From NCBI GenBank assembly GCA_024500155.1, contig CM044874.1, positions 6,463,001 to 6,527,000 on the forward strand: 64,000 nt of DNA, given 5' to 3'. This document shows, in pieces, positions 34,220 to 43,873 of this stretch (positions within the stretch are counted from its first letter, which is position 1; each line of letters opens with the position of its first letter). The notes beneath the pieces were generated by a model, which worked only from the letters and a program-made list of their open reading frames with translations, was not told the DNA's origin and ran no database searches. The DNA is from Chenopodium formosanum (Eukaryota > Streptophyta > Magnoliopsida > Caryophyllales > Amaranthaceae). Position numbers and translations under genes: made by a program.

Positions 34220-35419
34220 ATGGATGCATCACCAACACACACGGCACAGGCTAGGTTAGAGTCCAGCCGGTCACCAGGGACGACTGAATCTAGGACTTGG
34301 AGTGCCGGCTCGGGGTGTTGGGACCACCCTTTGCCATGGATTCCAACCAGTTATGTGTCTGTGCAGGACACCATGGCTCGGACAATGCAGACGGCCACAG
34401 ACCCAAATTACAAGAGCGAAGGCTCAGGCGGCCAAACTCCTGAGGGAGAAACGTTTGGTCAGGGAGACCAGAAGGCTCTGGAGAGATCCCCTCCGCGTGC
34501 CCCTTCAACCCCTGCTGACTCTTTCTTGGAAGAGTGCGATCAAGGCAGCGACGAGGCCGTCTCTGTCCCCCTGGACCAAAGTGAGGAGGGGACGGAGAGT
34601 GATAGCTCCGCCTCTACCTCTGAGAGCAGCGATGACTTACCCCCTCTTCCGGATAGCGAGGAGGAAGAAAGGAAAAAGTGGAGCGAGAAGGACGATCCCT
34701 TCAACATCCACGTCTCTTCCAAGGACCGGATCCAAATGGAAGAGAACTTAAAGAACTTTACGAAAATGCACCCGCTAGGAGACGAGTATAGGATCCGGGT
34801 GCCGCCTGAGAATGGCACCATCGCCTGGGAGGACGATGAACAGAACGCCAACAACTATTTTGGCTGTTATGAGGCGGCGTTCAAAGCTAGCCTTCGCTTC
34901 CCCCTTCACTAGGCGGTGAAGGCAATTTCAAGAGGCTACGGCCTTGGGGTCTGGCAACTTACCCCTAACTCCTGGACCAACATTCTGGGGTATGTTGCCG
35001 CCTGCGAGTTCCAGGGGCTTAACCCCGGTTGGGAGGCTTTTGCAAGTATGCACTACCTCAGCAAAAGCCCAGGCTGCTGGAGGGCGTGGTACACTCTAAC
35101 CACGCAGCCGCAATATATGATGACCTTGGACAAGGTCTCCAAGTTCGATGGCTGGAAGCACAGGTTCTACCTGATGTCAGCCCCAACCAAACGGGAAAAC
35201 TATGAATTTTGTCTGTACAATAAGAAGCCTGACTTGTTGGGCAGGAAGTGCGCTCTTCCCCGGATCCCAGAGGAAGACTTTGACAAAATAATTGAGGCAG
35301 ACTTTTTCGGCCTCACAGACGCAACTCTGTTAACCGGGGAAACAATAAAAGTTCCTAAGAATTGGATTCCCAAGAGCGCCTGGTTCAGGATGAATGTTTC
35401 CTGGCCGCCTACGGGCTAG
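34220..35419 (+). pseudogene. Element B antisense ORF, first exon: gypsy-type putative transposase domain
   Basis: The ATG at 34220 opens a Ser/Glu-rich acidic region (residues 70-160, e.g. SDSSASTSESSDDLPPLP). A conserved block follows that matches the layout of the plant gypsy-type putative transposase family (Transposase_28-like): RIRVPPENG, then RFPLH, ISRGYGLGVWQLTPNSW, GWKHRFYLMSAP. A TAG at 34910-34912 interrupts the frame just after FPLH; the same frame continues to a TAG at 35417. Despite the family name no transposase activity is known. It lies antisense to gag-pol and does not overlap it. Confidence 0.75.
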
Positions 35420-35520
35420 GGCACATGTTTACCAAACGTATGCGCCTGAGTTTATACTGTCTGTAGTATTTTTCTATCGAAATTGATTTATGATATTGAC
35501 CAATTTCTTTCTTTTTGCAG

Positions 35521-37005
35521 AAGAAGCACTAAACATGTTGCAGTCGGAGAAAACTCCTAAGCGGTCTTCTGCGACCATCCGCAAAGATCTTGCGGAGAAA
35601 GCTGCGGCCGAGCTCAGGGCCAAGGTATTGAGCGCCTGACCCTTTCTTAAGTTTATTTTAAAAACTATCTTGCCCGGATACTAACTTTGACTTGGTTATT
35701 TTCGCAGGGGGGAGAAGTTGGGAAATTGTTTGAGAAGAATCTCAGACGGGCTAGAGAGGAGGCCCCAGCCGTTCTCAACAAAATAAAAAATTTCGCCTCT
35801 GCGTCAACTCCCGGCGCCTCAGCCGGGGCTAAGACGATACGGGTATCAGGGCGACTCGAGAAGGTAGGCGGCATCATGTGCCTTGATCTTGTCAACCCCT
35901 TATCAGCAACCGCGAGGTTCACCACGCCTGCAAGCTGTTCCCGCTTGGCCGACTCTGAAGGTAAAAACCCTTTTGAATCCCTGCTTGAGCTGGGGTGGCC
36001 TTTGCGAGTGAAATCCCACTCCCAACAGACGTCATCCTTAGACGGCCAGCTACAAATAGGTGTTGCCTTAGTTTCGCACTCATCACCTATTGATTGTGGT
36101 GCAGATCAATTTCCCCGCTGGCCAGACGTCCAGAAGCATGCCAAGGCCATGCTGGAGGCCGTCCGGAAGAGGGATAAGGACAATATCCCTGGGATAGAGA
36201 CGTTTAACCTTGAACGCATTCTATCCCTTCTGGCTGAGGTAAGAAACTTGTCAATTCAATTTTTATTTTTTCCAAGTATTTTATCCCGCCTGAGATACTG
36301 ATACCGCCTGACTCTTTGCAGGCTATGCTGCGGGTAGACGGGCTCAAGCGTCCTTATTCCCGCAAACGGGAAGAGGTAAAAAGGGCCAAGAAGTCCGCCA
36401 CAGACGCAGATAATGTTGCTTTATACTCAACTATCGTAAATGAACTTGAAACTAAAGCAATAATTATGACACAGGCGTCTAAAATCCAGCAGCTGGAGCT
36501 AGATCTGAAGGCGGCCAACCAGCGGGCTACGGATGCTAAGACGACCAAGAAGGGGGCGGAGGAGGCCCAGAAAAAGGCGGACGAGAGCGCCAAAAAGGCT
36601 GATGAGGCGCTCAAGAAGGCCCAGGCGGACCTTGGCAAACTGAAGACCAAGGTTGAGAGGCTGGAGAAGGATGTTGCTCAAGCTCAGAAAAACTTTGCAG
36701 CAACCCTGGAGGCGGAGCAAAACCGCCTTGTTGCTGAGAGTGATGCTGACAACGACGCCCGTATGAAGATTGCTTGGGCTGCCTTGTACCCAGACGCGGA
36801 TTATAGCATCTGGGTAATGGCGCACAGCTATGCCGAGTACGTGGTGTACTTAAGAGAGCGAGGCGAGCTAGAGCCTGCCTCCTTTGAAGCCTGGATCAAC
36901 TCCAATGAGCCATCCGCGCCTGAGCTTCCTGGTCCTGGTGAAGCGCAGGAAATACCCTCAGATGATGAGGAGGACCAGGAGGCTCCGTCTACAGGCCAGA
37001 AGTGA
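35521..37005 (+). pseudogene. Element B antisense ORF, downstream exons with coiled-coil C-terminus
   Basis: The exon 35521-35624 ends ...ELRAK before GTATTG. The next exon starts at 35708 after TTCGCAG and runs to 36238 (...LLAE) before GTAAGA, and the last starts at 36322 after TTTGCAG and ends at TGA 37005. Introns 35625-35707 and 36239-36321 are both phase 0 and both 83 bp. An upstream intron ending at 35520 (CTTTTTGCAG) is likely, but its donor is unsettled because no choice I tried joins exon 1 in frame. The last exon encodes a long Ala/Lys/Glu heptad region (about residues 45-150, AEEAQKKADESAKKADEALK) and an acidic tail. The coiled coil suggests oligomerisation. Confidence 0.7.
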
Positions 37006-38214
37006 CCCCTCAGCGGCAGTATGCCAATCTTTGCTTTTTTATTTTCTTTTTATTCAGCGGCTGTATGCCAAAACTTGCTTTTTCCGGCCTGCGTGCCGAG
37101 TACCTGTGTATTTACCGGCTGTGGAGCCGGGTTAATTAACAATTTCATTCTCCCGGACGGGGTCTGGTTAACATTTGATCCATTACAACCGTTTGGTTGG
37201 ATGGACTTTTATGAAATGGACCGGCTGAGTCGGTTTTGATCATTTTACATTTGAATTTTTATTTTTTGCAAATTTTAATTTTTGCCTAACTTATCAAAAG
37301 CATGCGGCGATTTCTTGTCTAACTAGTCAATAGTCTGGCTGTCCTTGCCCCTGGACGGCTGTGTGATTGGTTTCAAGTGGAATTGGTTGATTGACTTGAA
37401 AACGTCTGATGCTGCAAAGAGCATGATACGTTTGTAAGTCAATCAATCATAGTAGTGATTGCCCCAAACCAAGTGCACAGCCGTACACCAACAGGCGTTT
37501 CGATCACTACACAGACGGCGTATGTCCGTTTGGTAGAGATTTCATAGCCATTGAACTCTTTTGCCCCAATTTGGGTGAGAGGTGCAATTTTGGAATAAAT
37601 AACCTAAGTGAGAACTTCAGCCGGTGACCGACTGATGCCTATGGGCATCCGGTATCTGGGAACTTGTTCGTTCTTCGTAAGTTATTTTGGTCAGACGGCT
37701 ATGAGTTGACCAATTTGGTCATTCAATTTTTGCCGTCTGCATGGATACGTAGAACCGACAAATAGTCCGTTCTCTGCGACGATTGCACCCGGAGGGGTGT
37801 TGCCGGACGCCTTTGTCCATGTTGGGACAGGCGATTTTATAAAATGAGCAACCATCCGGCCATTTTAGCCTCTGGTCTTGTTTGAGACTGGTTGTGTAGC
37901 CACTAAATGTTTTCGTGCTTAGTTTTAATTTACACTAACTATCGAACTTAGTTTTTTAAACAAACGGGTCCGTCTGGGTATTACCCAGGCGGATTATCAG
38001 GTGGTTGAATAAACAAAGTATCAAACTTAAATAAACAAGGGATCCGAGTATTACCCAGGTGGTCCAACAAATGTAACCTTTACTAAGTGTCAAACTTAGT
38101 TGAGTAAAGAAGGACCCGCCTGGGTATTACCCGAATGGATAATAAAAAAATAACTCAATTTTGCAAACGTCTGATTTCATTGATTAGTTCGTTTGTTTAC
38201 AAAAATTTTCATTC
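37006..38214. other. Element B noncoding spacer between pol end and antisense ORF end
   Basis: It separates the converging ends of the + strand antisense ORF (stop 37005) and minus-strand pol (stop 38215). It contains frequent CNGNCTG-like words and the source of a 176-bp segment (37171-37346) copied into RT. Three copies of a motif like GGTATTACCCAGGCGG-AT occur near 37975, 38045 and 38115. A minus-strand transcription end would be expected leftward of here. Confidence 0.55.
37171..37346. repeat. 176-bp segment duplicated into RT (source copy)
   Basis: It is identical to 40055-40230 except for three substitutions by my count. It begins ACATTTGATCCATTACAACC and ends GTCTGGCTGTCCTT. Here it sits in the noncoding spacer, and its surroundings continue the spacer smoothly, so I take this as the source copy. 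Confidence 0.9.
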
Positions 38215-38622
38215 TCAGAAGTAGTACTTTTTCAGATTGTCTACATTCCAATTTCTAGGCAGGCGCCTGCCGTCTGGGGTTTCTAGGCGGTAGGTGCCGT
38301 CCTTTACTTCTTCATAGATCCGGTAGGGGCCTTCCCAATTTGGTGTTAGCTTTCCCAGCTCATTGGCCCTACCGGTTGCCTCCATTTTTCGTAACACTAA
38401 GTCGTCAACTTTCTAAGGACGCTTGTGTACTTTTTTGTTGTAGGCTCTAGTCATTCTCAGACGGTAAATCTCATGACGCAAGGCGGCATTGCCCCTGTGT
38501 TCTGGGAGTGAATCCAATGTCAGGCGCATTGCTTCCCACTTTGCCTCTTCATCATACAACATGACTCTAAGAGTCGGCTCGTAACGTTCGATGGGCAAGA
38601 CGGCTTCAGCACTGTAAACCAT
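38215..38622 (-). pseudogene. Element B integrase C-terminus (GPY/F-type)
   Basis: The minus-strand frame from 38622 reads MVYSAEAVLPIERYEPTLRV, the segment that follows the integrase core in Gypsy elements. After a TAG at 38413-38415 it continues with LGKLTPNWEGPYRIYEE, the GPY/F signature, and ends LPRNWNVDNLKKYYF at stop 38215. The PNW-GPY-K-YY order is characteristic of Tat-lineage pol ends. One frame is shared with the integrase core and gag. Confidence 0.85.
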
Positions 38623-38670
38623 GAGAAATGGGTTTTCACCGGTTGCCCCTTTTTCCGTTGTCCGGATGGC

Positions 38671-39156
38671 TCATAGGACATGGATTAGCTCTTCTGCCCA
38701 CAAGCCACCGGCTCTTTCTATTTTCTTCTTAATTCCATCTGAGATGAGTTTGTTGAAGGCTTCAACTTGGCCGTTTGCTTGGGGCCGGCCAACAGATGCA
38801 AAATAGCTTGAGATCCCCTGATCTCCCAACCAAGTTAGCTGAGACGTCTCAAACTGAGGACCATTATCAAACACCATAGACATAGGTACCCCGTACCGGG
38901 TGATAACATTCTTCCAGATGAAGGAAATTACGTCTGAGGTCTTGATGTTTTTAACCGCCTCAGCCTCAACCCACTTGGTGAAATAATCCACAGCCACTAA
39001 GATGTAGCGCTTTCCGCCTGGAGCAGGCGTGTAAGGACCTAGAATGTCCATGCCCCATTTTGCAAATGGGATTGGGCTGTGGATGGCCGTCAGATCAGTA
39101 GCCGGACGATGAATAAGTTTGCCAAACTTCTGGCACTTGTCACATTTCTTCACCAA
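38671..39156 (-). pseudogene. Element B integrase zinc-binding half and DDE core
   Basis: CDKCQKFGKLIH gives the CC of the HHCC zinc finger. The core shows the first Asp in WGMDILGPYTPAPGG, the second in MVFDNGPQFET and the Glu in GQVEAFNKL, so all three catalytic residues are present. A TGA at 39199-39201 separates it from the upstream half of the zinc finger, and a TGA at 38671 cuts the core before the expected Trp of the ...RTT motif, both in frame. Integrase inserts the cDNA into the genome. Confidence 0.88.
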
Positions 39157-39198
39157 CTCCTTGGTGTCTGCCTCAAGAGTAGGCCAAAAATAATGTTG

Positions 39199-40054
39199 TC
39201 AGGCTCTGACGGCTAGGGACCTGCCGCCTATGTGAGAGGCGCAGAATCCCGAGTGCAAGTCTTCGAGAACTTCCCTCCCCTTTTCTGGGGTGACACACTT
39301 CAACAGGGGTTTGAGAAACCCCGCCTTGAAGAGTTCTCCATTTCTCAACTCGAAGCTTGCAGCTCGCTTCTTCAGGACGGCTGCCTCCTGTGGCGAATCA
39401 GAATGGGTGCCGTCTGAAAGATAAGCCCGGATGCCATCCTTCCAGGTAGAGCTTCGGTCCAGAACTCTAATGGGATCTTCATAGATGCTTCTCTTTTCCA
39501 GAACTTCCCAAAAGACAGACCGAGGCGTATCATGGCAGGCGGAAGATGCCAGTTTTGACAACGCCTCCGCCTTGTTGTTTTCAGACCTAGGCACTTGATT
39601 CAGTCGGAATTCCTCAAGTGCCCCGGCCTCTTCTTTGACTGCGTGAAGATATTTGATCATAGCCGGATGGGTAGCCTCATAACTTCCCTCATACTGGCTA
39701 ACAACCAATTGAGAATCAGAGTAGGCGTCAATTTTCATGGCCTCTGCCGCCTTACACATGCGTATTCCGCCTCATTGTTAGAAGCCTGAAACTTGAAGCG
39801 TAGTGCATATTCAAATCTGTCTCCTTCAGGAGACTCATAAATTACGCCTGCACCACATCCGTTCTTTGTAGAGCTCCCATTTACCTACACTTTCCAAACC
39901 TGATCAAGATTATCCGGAGCCACCGGACGAGTCATTTCAACAATGAAGTCGGCAAACGCCTGACCTTTCACTGCCTTTCTTGGTTCGTAAGTGATTTCAA
40001 GGCTCTGCATTTCAATAGCCCATTTCAACATTCTCTCGGATGAGTCCAAGGTAG
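39199..40054 (-). pseudogene. Element B RT end, RNase H and start of integrase
   Basis: From 40054 the minus strand reads LDSSERMLKWAIEMQSLEI and QAFADFIVEM, the end of the RT/connection region. RNase H should begin at the DGSS motif. Here it follows a TAG and reads VNGSSTKNGCGAG, with Asn for the catalytic Asp. A deletion-frameshift near 39765 separates it from KIDAYSDSQLVVSQYEGSYE and the rest of RNase H. The frame then reaches HIGGRSLAVRA (the HH part of the integrase finger) and stops at TGA 39199. Confidence 0.85.
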
Positions 40055-40230
40055 ACATTTGATCCATTACAACCGTTTGGTTGGATGGACTTTTATGAAA
40101 TGCACCGACTGAGTCGGTTTTGATCATTTTACATTTGAATTTTTATTTTTTGCAAATTTTAATTTTTGCCTAACTTATCAAAAGCATGCGGCGATTTCTT
40201 GCCTAACTAGTCAATAGTCTGGCTGTCCTT
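40055..40230. repeat. 176-bp copy replacing the RT core
   Basis: This copy of 37171-37346 lies between the RT N-terminal half (ends at KACPKDS, where nine bases AAGGACAGC are shared by RT and the segment) and the RT end (LDSSERMLKWAI). The palm with YxDD and the connection part, roughly 250 residues in related elements, are absent. It introduces stops and a frame change. Confidence 0.9.
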
Positions 40231-40680
40231 TGGACACGCCTTGTTGAGATATGTGTAATCAACACACATGCGCCAGGTCCCATTCGGTTTCTTAACAAGG
40301 ATCACATTGGCCACCCAGTCGGGAAAATTACATGGCCGAATGAACCTGGCATCTAGCAGCTTTTTGACTTCGGCAGCTGCCGCCTGACTTCTTTCCTCGC
40401 CGTGGTTTCTTTTCTTTTGCCGAATGGGCTTCTTTTTAGGGTCCACGGCGAGCTTGTGGACAGCAAGATCCGGGCTGACGCCTGGCATCTCTTCCACTTC
40501 AAAGGCAAAAATGTCTTTGAATTCTTTCAGCAGAAGGTGCAAGCTTACACCCAAGGTAGCATGAGCAACCGTCCCAACCTTAACAGTGCGTTCTGGACAG
40601 CCGTCATCCAGAACGAGATCAATGCTTTCTCCAGCCGGTTGGGGACGGAGCTCATCTGACCGTTCACCGGTCAGTGATTG
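40231..40680 (-). pseudogene. Element B reverse transcriptase N-terminal half
   Basis: It is in the same frame as gag-protease and begins right after the TAG at 40681. The linker is followed by GVSLHLLLKEFKDIFAFEVE EMPGVSPDLAVHKLAV (shown as two blocks), IRQKKRNHGEE, then the RT fingers RPCNFPDWVANVILVKKPNG and WRMCVDYTYLNKACPKDS. It breaks off there at the 176-bp copy. The catalytic YxDD is missing, so no RT can be made. Confidence 0.88.
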
Positions 40681-40683
40681 CTA
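40656..40683 (-). promoter_or_regulatory. UAG with CAA-UCA context and hairpin at gag-protease/RT boundary
   Basis: Read on the minus strand the stop is TAG CAA TCA, matching the CAR-YYA context of tobamovirus-type stop readthrough. The next 19 bases (40674-40656) form CTGACCG-GTGAA-CGGTCAG, a 7-bp stem with a 5-base loop. It is located exactly between protease and RT, in frame. Readthrough is a hypothesis; the element has other in-frame stops that are plainly mutations. Confidence 0.5.
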
Positions 40684-42531
40684 TTTTTTCTCTTTCTTCA
40701 CCTCCACCAGCAGAGGTGCCTTTCTTTTCTTCCCGGCTGCTGGTGGGGCGGGAGCTGGGTTGGCATCCTTGACATTGTCAAGGTCTATTGGTTCCTGACC
40801 GCCTAGGGCCACGGTATCTCGGACGACTGAGAGATAGCACTCTCGGGCCGTCTTCTGATCCCCATTCAAGGAACCAACAGAGCCGTCATCCCTTTCATAC
40901 TTGATGAGCATGAGGGACGGGATGATTACTGCCTTGGCTACATTGAGGGTTGGCCTGCCAAGGATGATGTTGTAGGCGGTCAACTCTTCAACGACCAAGA
41001 ATCTGACGACAATATGTCGTCCCTGGCCTTTCTCTCCCAGCCGGATGGGTAAGTCAATTCTCCCGGCTGGGTAGACCATCCCACCCCCAAAACCAACCAA
41101 GGGGTGGGTGACCGGATGCATGCTGCTGACATTGTATTTCAGCTTTTGTAGGGACCGGAGGCTGATGATGTCTGATGAGCTGCAGGTGTCTATAAGGATC
41201 CGTCCAACCAGCTGGTTGGCAACCTTACATTCAATGACCACCGGGTCATCATGCGGGCGGCGGACGCTTCCCCTGTCCTTCTCAGTGATCAAGACGTCTG
41301 GGAAGAAGGAGCTAGCTTCCGCCTGCTCATCATCATCTTTGTCCATCTTTCGAAGATGGCTCTTAGTGCCCCGGATGGTAGGGCCACCACATGAGAACCC
41401 GCCTGCTATAGTGTAGACCGGCTCCTTGTCGGTATCCGAACTACTAGCAGGCTGGGGGGTAGTCTTGGAGGACTGACCCTTGTTTTTCTTTTTTGCCCCG
41501 GCTGGGGACATAGAAATGCAGGACTTCAGCAGCCCTTTGTCAGCCAGACGGTCCAACGCCCGCTGAAGACTAAAGCAGTCGTTGGTGTCATGGCCAACTT
41601 CCTCATGGAACTGACAGAATTTATTTTTGTTTCGTGACTGGACAGAACTCTTCATAGGATTCGGCTTCTCAATGGACAGCCGGTCCTTTACCTCCATGAG
41701 GATGGAGTTGCAGTCTTTGTTAAACTCGTACTTGGGGACGTACGGTTTAAACTCTTTCTTTTTCTTCTGGGACGGCTGGTCAGAGTCGGTAACCGCCCAG
41801 ACTTCTTTTCTTTTCTTGCTCTCTTCTTTGTTTTTGGCCGGCTGAGCTGACCAGCTGTCTTTCTGCTTGTCGGACTCTTTAGAGTCCGACTGGCTACCAG
41901 GCGAGCAGAGGTCGGTAGCTTGGATGTAGCTCTCCGCCTCCCTTAGAGGCGCCTGTAAGGTGAAAGCCCCTTTTCTGACGAGGTCAAACTTAAAAGTCGA
42001 CCCGTCTCTCAGACCCTTGAAAAAGTCTGTAAAAGCTACCTCGTTAGACAGTCCTTGAATCTGAATTCTTATCAGATTGAACCGCCTGACATATGAGCGC
42101 AACCCTTCTCTCTCTCCCTGCTTAACAGTGCTCAAATCAAGGCTCGTTTTCTTAGCAGGGATGTTCATTGAGAAGTTGGAAGCAAACAGGAAGGCGAGCT
42201 TCCTGAAGCTATCGATGGACCCGACTGGCAAATTGCCAAACCATTGTTGGGCAATGCCCTTCAATGTAGCCGGGAAACACCGACACCAAGTGGCATCATC
42301 CAACCCCTGCAAGTACATGAGGTTGGTGTAAGCCATGAGGTGGTCTTCCGGATTGGTGGTACCACCATAGGTACCAACCAACACGTTCTTAACCTTGGCC
42401 GGCTGAGCCGCCTCGGTTATCTCCCGAGTGAACGCAGAAGGTTGTTCACCCAGGCGCAGCAGACGGAGCTGCCAGTCCAGTGGCTGGACATTTGGGTATG
42501 TCGCCTGACCCCCAAAGAAGGCCGGCTGCAT
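40681..42531 (-). CDS. Element B gag-protease ORF (616 codons open)
   Basis: Domains by residue: capsid-type Retrotrans_gag about 60-180 (ATLKGIAQQWFGNLPVGSI, then YVRRFNLIR); Lys-rich linker 215-260; zinc-knuckle variant C-x2-H-x4-H-x4-C at 306-319 (CQFHEEVGHDTNDC); retropepsin with ILIDTCSSSDIIS (446-458) and NIILGRPTLN (521-530). The usual catalytic D-T-G is D-T-C here, which should impair the protease. The true gag start lies upstream (ATG 43251) in the same frame but behind three stops. The ORF ends at TAG 40681, and the same frame continues into RT. Confidence 0.88.
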   Translation of the reverse strand: MQPAFFGGQATYPNVQPLDWQLRLLRLGEQPSAFTREITEAAQPAKVKNVLVGTYGGTTNPEDHLMAYTNLMYLQGLDDATWCRCFPATLKGIAQQWFGNLPVGSIDSFRKLAFLFASNFSMNIPAKKTSLDLSTVKQGEREGLRSYVRRFNLIRIQIQGLSNEVAFTDFFKGLRDGSTFKFDLVRKGAFTLQAPLREAESYIQATDLCSPGSQSDSKESDKQKDSWSAQPAKNKEESKKRKEVWAVTDSDQPSQKKKKEFKPYVPKYEFNKDCNSILMEVKDRLSIEKPNPMKSSVQSRNKNKFCQFHEEVGHDTNDCFSLQRALDRLADKGLLKSCISMSPAGAKKKNKGQSSKTTPQPASSSDTDKEPVYTIAGGFSCGGPTIRGTKSHLRKMDKDDDEQAEASSFFPDVLITEKDRGSVRRPHDDPVVIECKVANQLVGRILIDTCSSSDIISLRSLQKLKYNVSSMHPVTHPLVGFGGGMVYPAGRIDLPIRLGEKGQGRHIVVRFLVVEELTAYNIILGRPTLNVAKAVIIPSLMLIKYERDDGSVGSLNGDQKTARECYLSVVRDTVALGGQEPIDLDNVKDANPAPAPPAAGKKRKAPLLVEVKKEKK

Positions 42532-43251
42532 GAAGTGAGGAGGATACTGTCCGTAAGCCTAAGTAGGCACATATGGTACATTTCCAATCATATGAGGGCC
42601 AGAATGGACGGTATTACCACCTGTCTGACTCTCATGCAAGGAGGGTGCACTCCCTGCAGAATTATTGTTGAAACTGTCTGGAAAGTTTGACATTGAAGCC
42701 GACTCAGACAGCGATTGATTTCTCTTCCGGTTGATAATCTCCCGGGCATCAAGAGTTGATTTTTTACTTCTCACCGGCTGCTAAGTCCGGCGAGTGTTCT
42801 TCCCAGGAAGGAGAATTTTTGACCAATCAATGGTCCCGGCTGCCTTCTCCTTTGGATGGGGAGTGGGCTGCCGGTTTCTGACTGACTTCCCCTTCTCTGG
42901 AGGAGTATTCTTCGCCGACTGGCCTTTACTTGGGCCACCCCGGCTTTTGGTGATCAGCTCTATAATTTCACCCTTGAAACTTGTCATGAACCTCATGAGT
43001 TCGTCTCGAGTGACAGGGGCTGATCCAGCTGCCGTTTGGGTTTCCCCTTCCGGCTGCCCAGAGGGTCGACTTGGACCCGCCTGGGAGGCACCCCGCTCCA
43101 GAGTGTCTCTTGGCCGGATGCGCTTGGTTCTGAGAGACCCGTCTTCGGCTGTAAAGGCTTAGACCTGAGGGTCTTCATCCTCCTCATGGTCGGTAAAAAC
43201 TTCTGGGTCTTCACCAAGACGGTTAGGGGGTGGTACAGACTTTTGAACCAT
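42532..43251 (-). pseudogene. Element B gag N-terminal region with three in-frame stops
   Basis: The ATG at 43251 (14 bases after the primer site) starts MVQKSVPPPNRLGEDPEVF. The frame continues to the long gag ORF but is cut by TAA at 43159-43161, TAG at 42781-42783 and TAG at 42559-42561. The Pro/Ser/Lys-rich sequence has no fixed domain, as usual ahead of plant Gypsy capsid. All pieces share one frame (offsets divisible by three). Confidence 0.8.
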
Positions 43252-43264
43252 CTTCGGGGTACTC

Positions 43265-43282
43265 TCCCCATAGACGGCGCCA
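43265..43282 (-). other. primer-binding site of element B
   Basis: On the minus strand TGGCGCCGTCTATGGGGA begins two bases after the LTR end (43285). The TGG start pairs with a tRNA CCA end. It fixes the element's orientation as minus. I do not assign the tRNA identity. Confidence 0.85.
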
Positions 43283-43284
43283 AA

Positions 43285-43776
43285 TGTTTTGGGTGTTTTT
43301 GTCCCTCGAGAGAGTTACGGCACGAAGACTGATCCGGGGTGAGCTGTACCTGCAAAACAAACAGAGACACCAGTTGGGTGGTGCTCCGCCTCCGACGCAC
43401 AAGTTAGGAACTTGAAGGGAGAAAAAAGGTGCGGAAATTTAGGTGGGGATCTGCTTGGATTCCAAGCTCAGGTGTTTCTCTGATGTAAGAGAATGCAGGT
43501 GTAATAAATGGTAAAACGTGCCCTCAAAATGAGGGACATCTCCCTATTTATAGGGTCTTTGGGAATTGTGCCCCTGATTAGGTCACTGAACCCTAATCAT
43601 TGGCGCGCTGCGCCGTTTTCCGGCGTTCTCGGGATTTGGGCCTGAAGGCCGCCTTTTCCCCTTAATTTCTGGAATGACACGTGTCAAGCAGGGATTGGTC
43701 CATTTTGGACCAATCTAAGGCTGACACGTGTCACCCTCTGATTGGGCCACGCGGCAGGGTAAAATTACCCTAAACA
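43285..43776 (-). mobile_element. Element B 5' LTR (right copy)
   Basis: It runs TGTTTTGGGTG to CCCTAAACA on +, 492 bp, followed by the GTACT duplication. It carries the same G-box palindromes as the left LTR (near 43676 and 43722). On the minus strand it would hold the promoter for gag-pol. Confidence 0.9.
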
Positions 43777-43873
43777 GTACTGATGGTTATTAGTTTGGTA
43801 CATATATACATTATGTCAATGATTTATTTAATAGAAGTGGCTACATGTTAATTAAAATATTTCAAAATGATAT

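Larger units (their letters stand above)
33367..43776 (-). mobile_element. Element B: Tat-lineage Ty3/Gypsy element with antisense ORF
   Basis: LTRs 33367-33848 and 43285-43776 are flanked by the perfect 5-bp duplication GTACT (33362-33366, 43777-43781). The primer site lies beside the right LTR on the minus strand, so gag-pol runs right to left (43251 to 38215). An ORF of the gypsy-type putative transposase family runs the other way (34220-37005), between pol and the 3' LTR. This arrangement is known for the Tat lineage. The LTRs look about 96 percent alike by eye, so B is younger than its host D. The coding frame has at least seven stops and a replaced RT core. Confidence 0.9.

Noticed and set aside
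36354..36825. Minus-strand ORFs opposite the coiled-coil exon of element B
   Set aside because: Leu/Ala/Ser-rich mirror of a Lys/Ala/Glu coiled coil; no conserved domain and no start context.
40402..42690. Plus-strand ORFs opposite gag and protease of element B
   Set aside because: Shadows of the conserved minus-strand frame.
38413..43161. Alternative genetic code as explanation for many in-frame stops in element B
   Set aside because: All three stop types occur, at positions where different residues are expected, and the host gene at 1-3779 uses the standard code.
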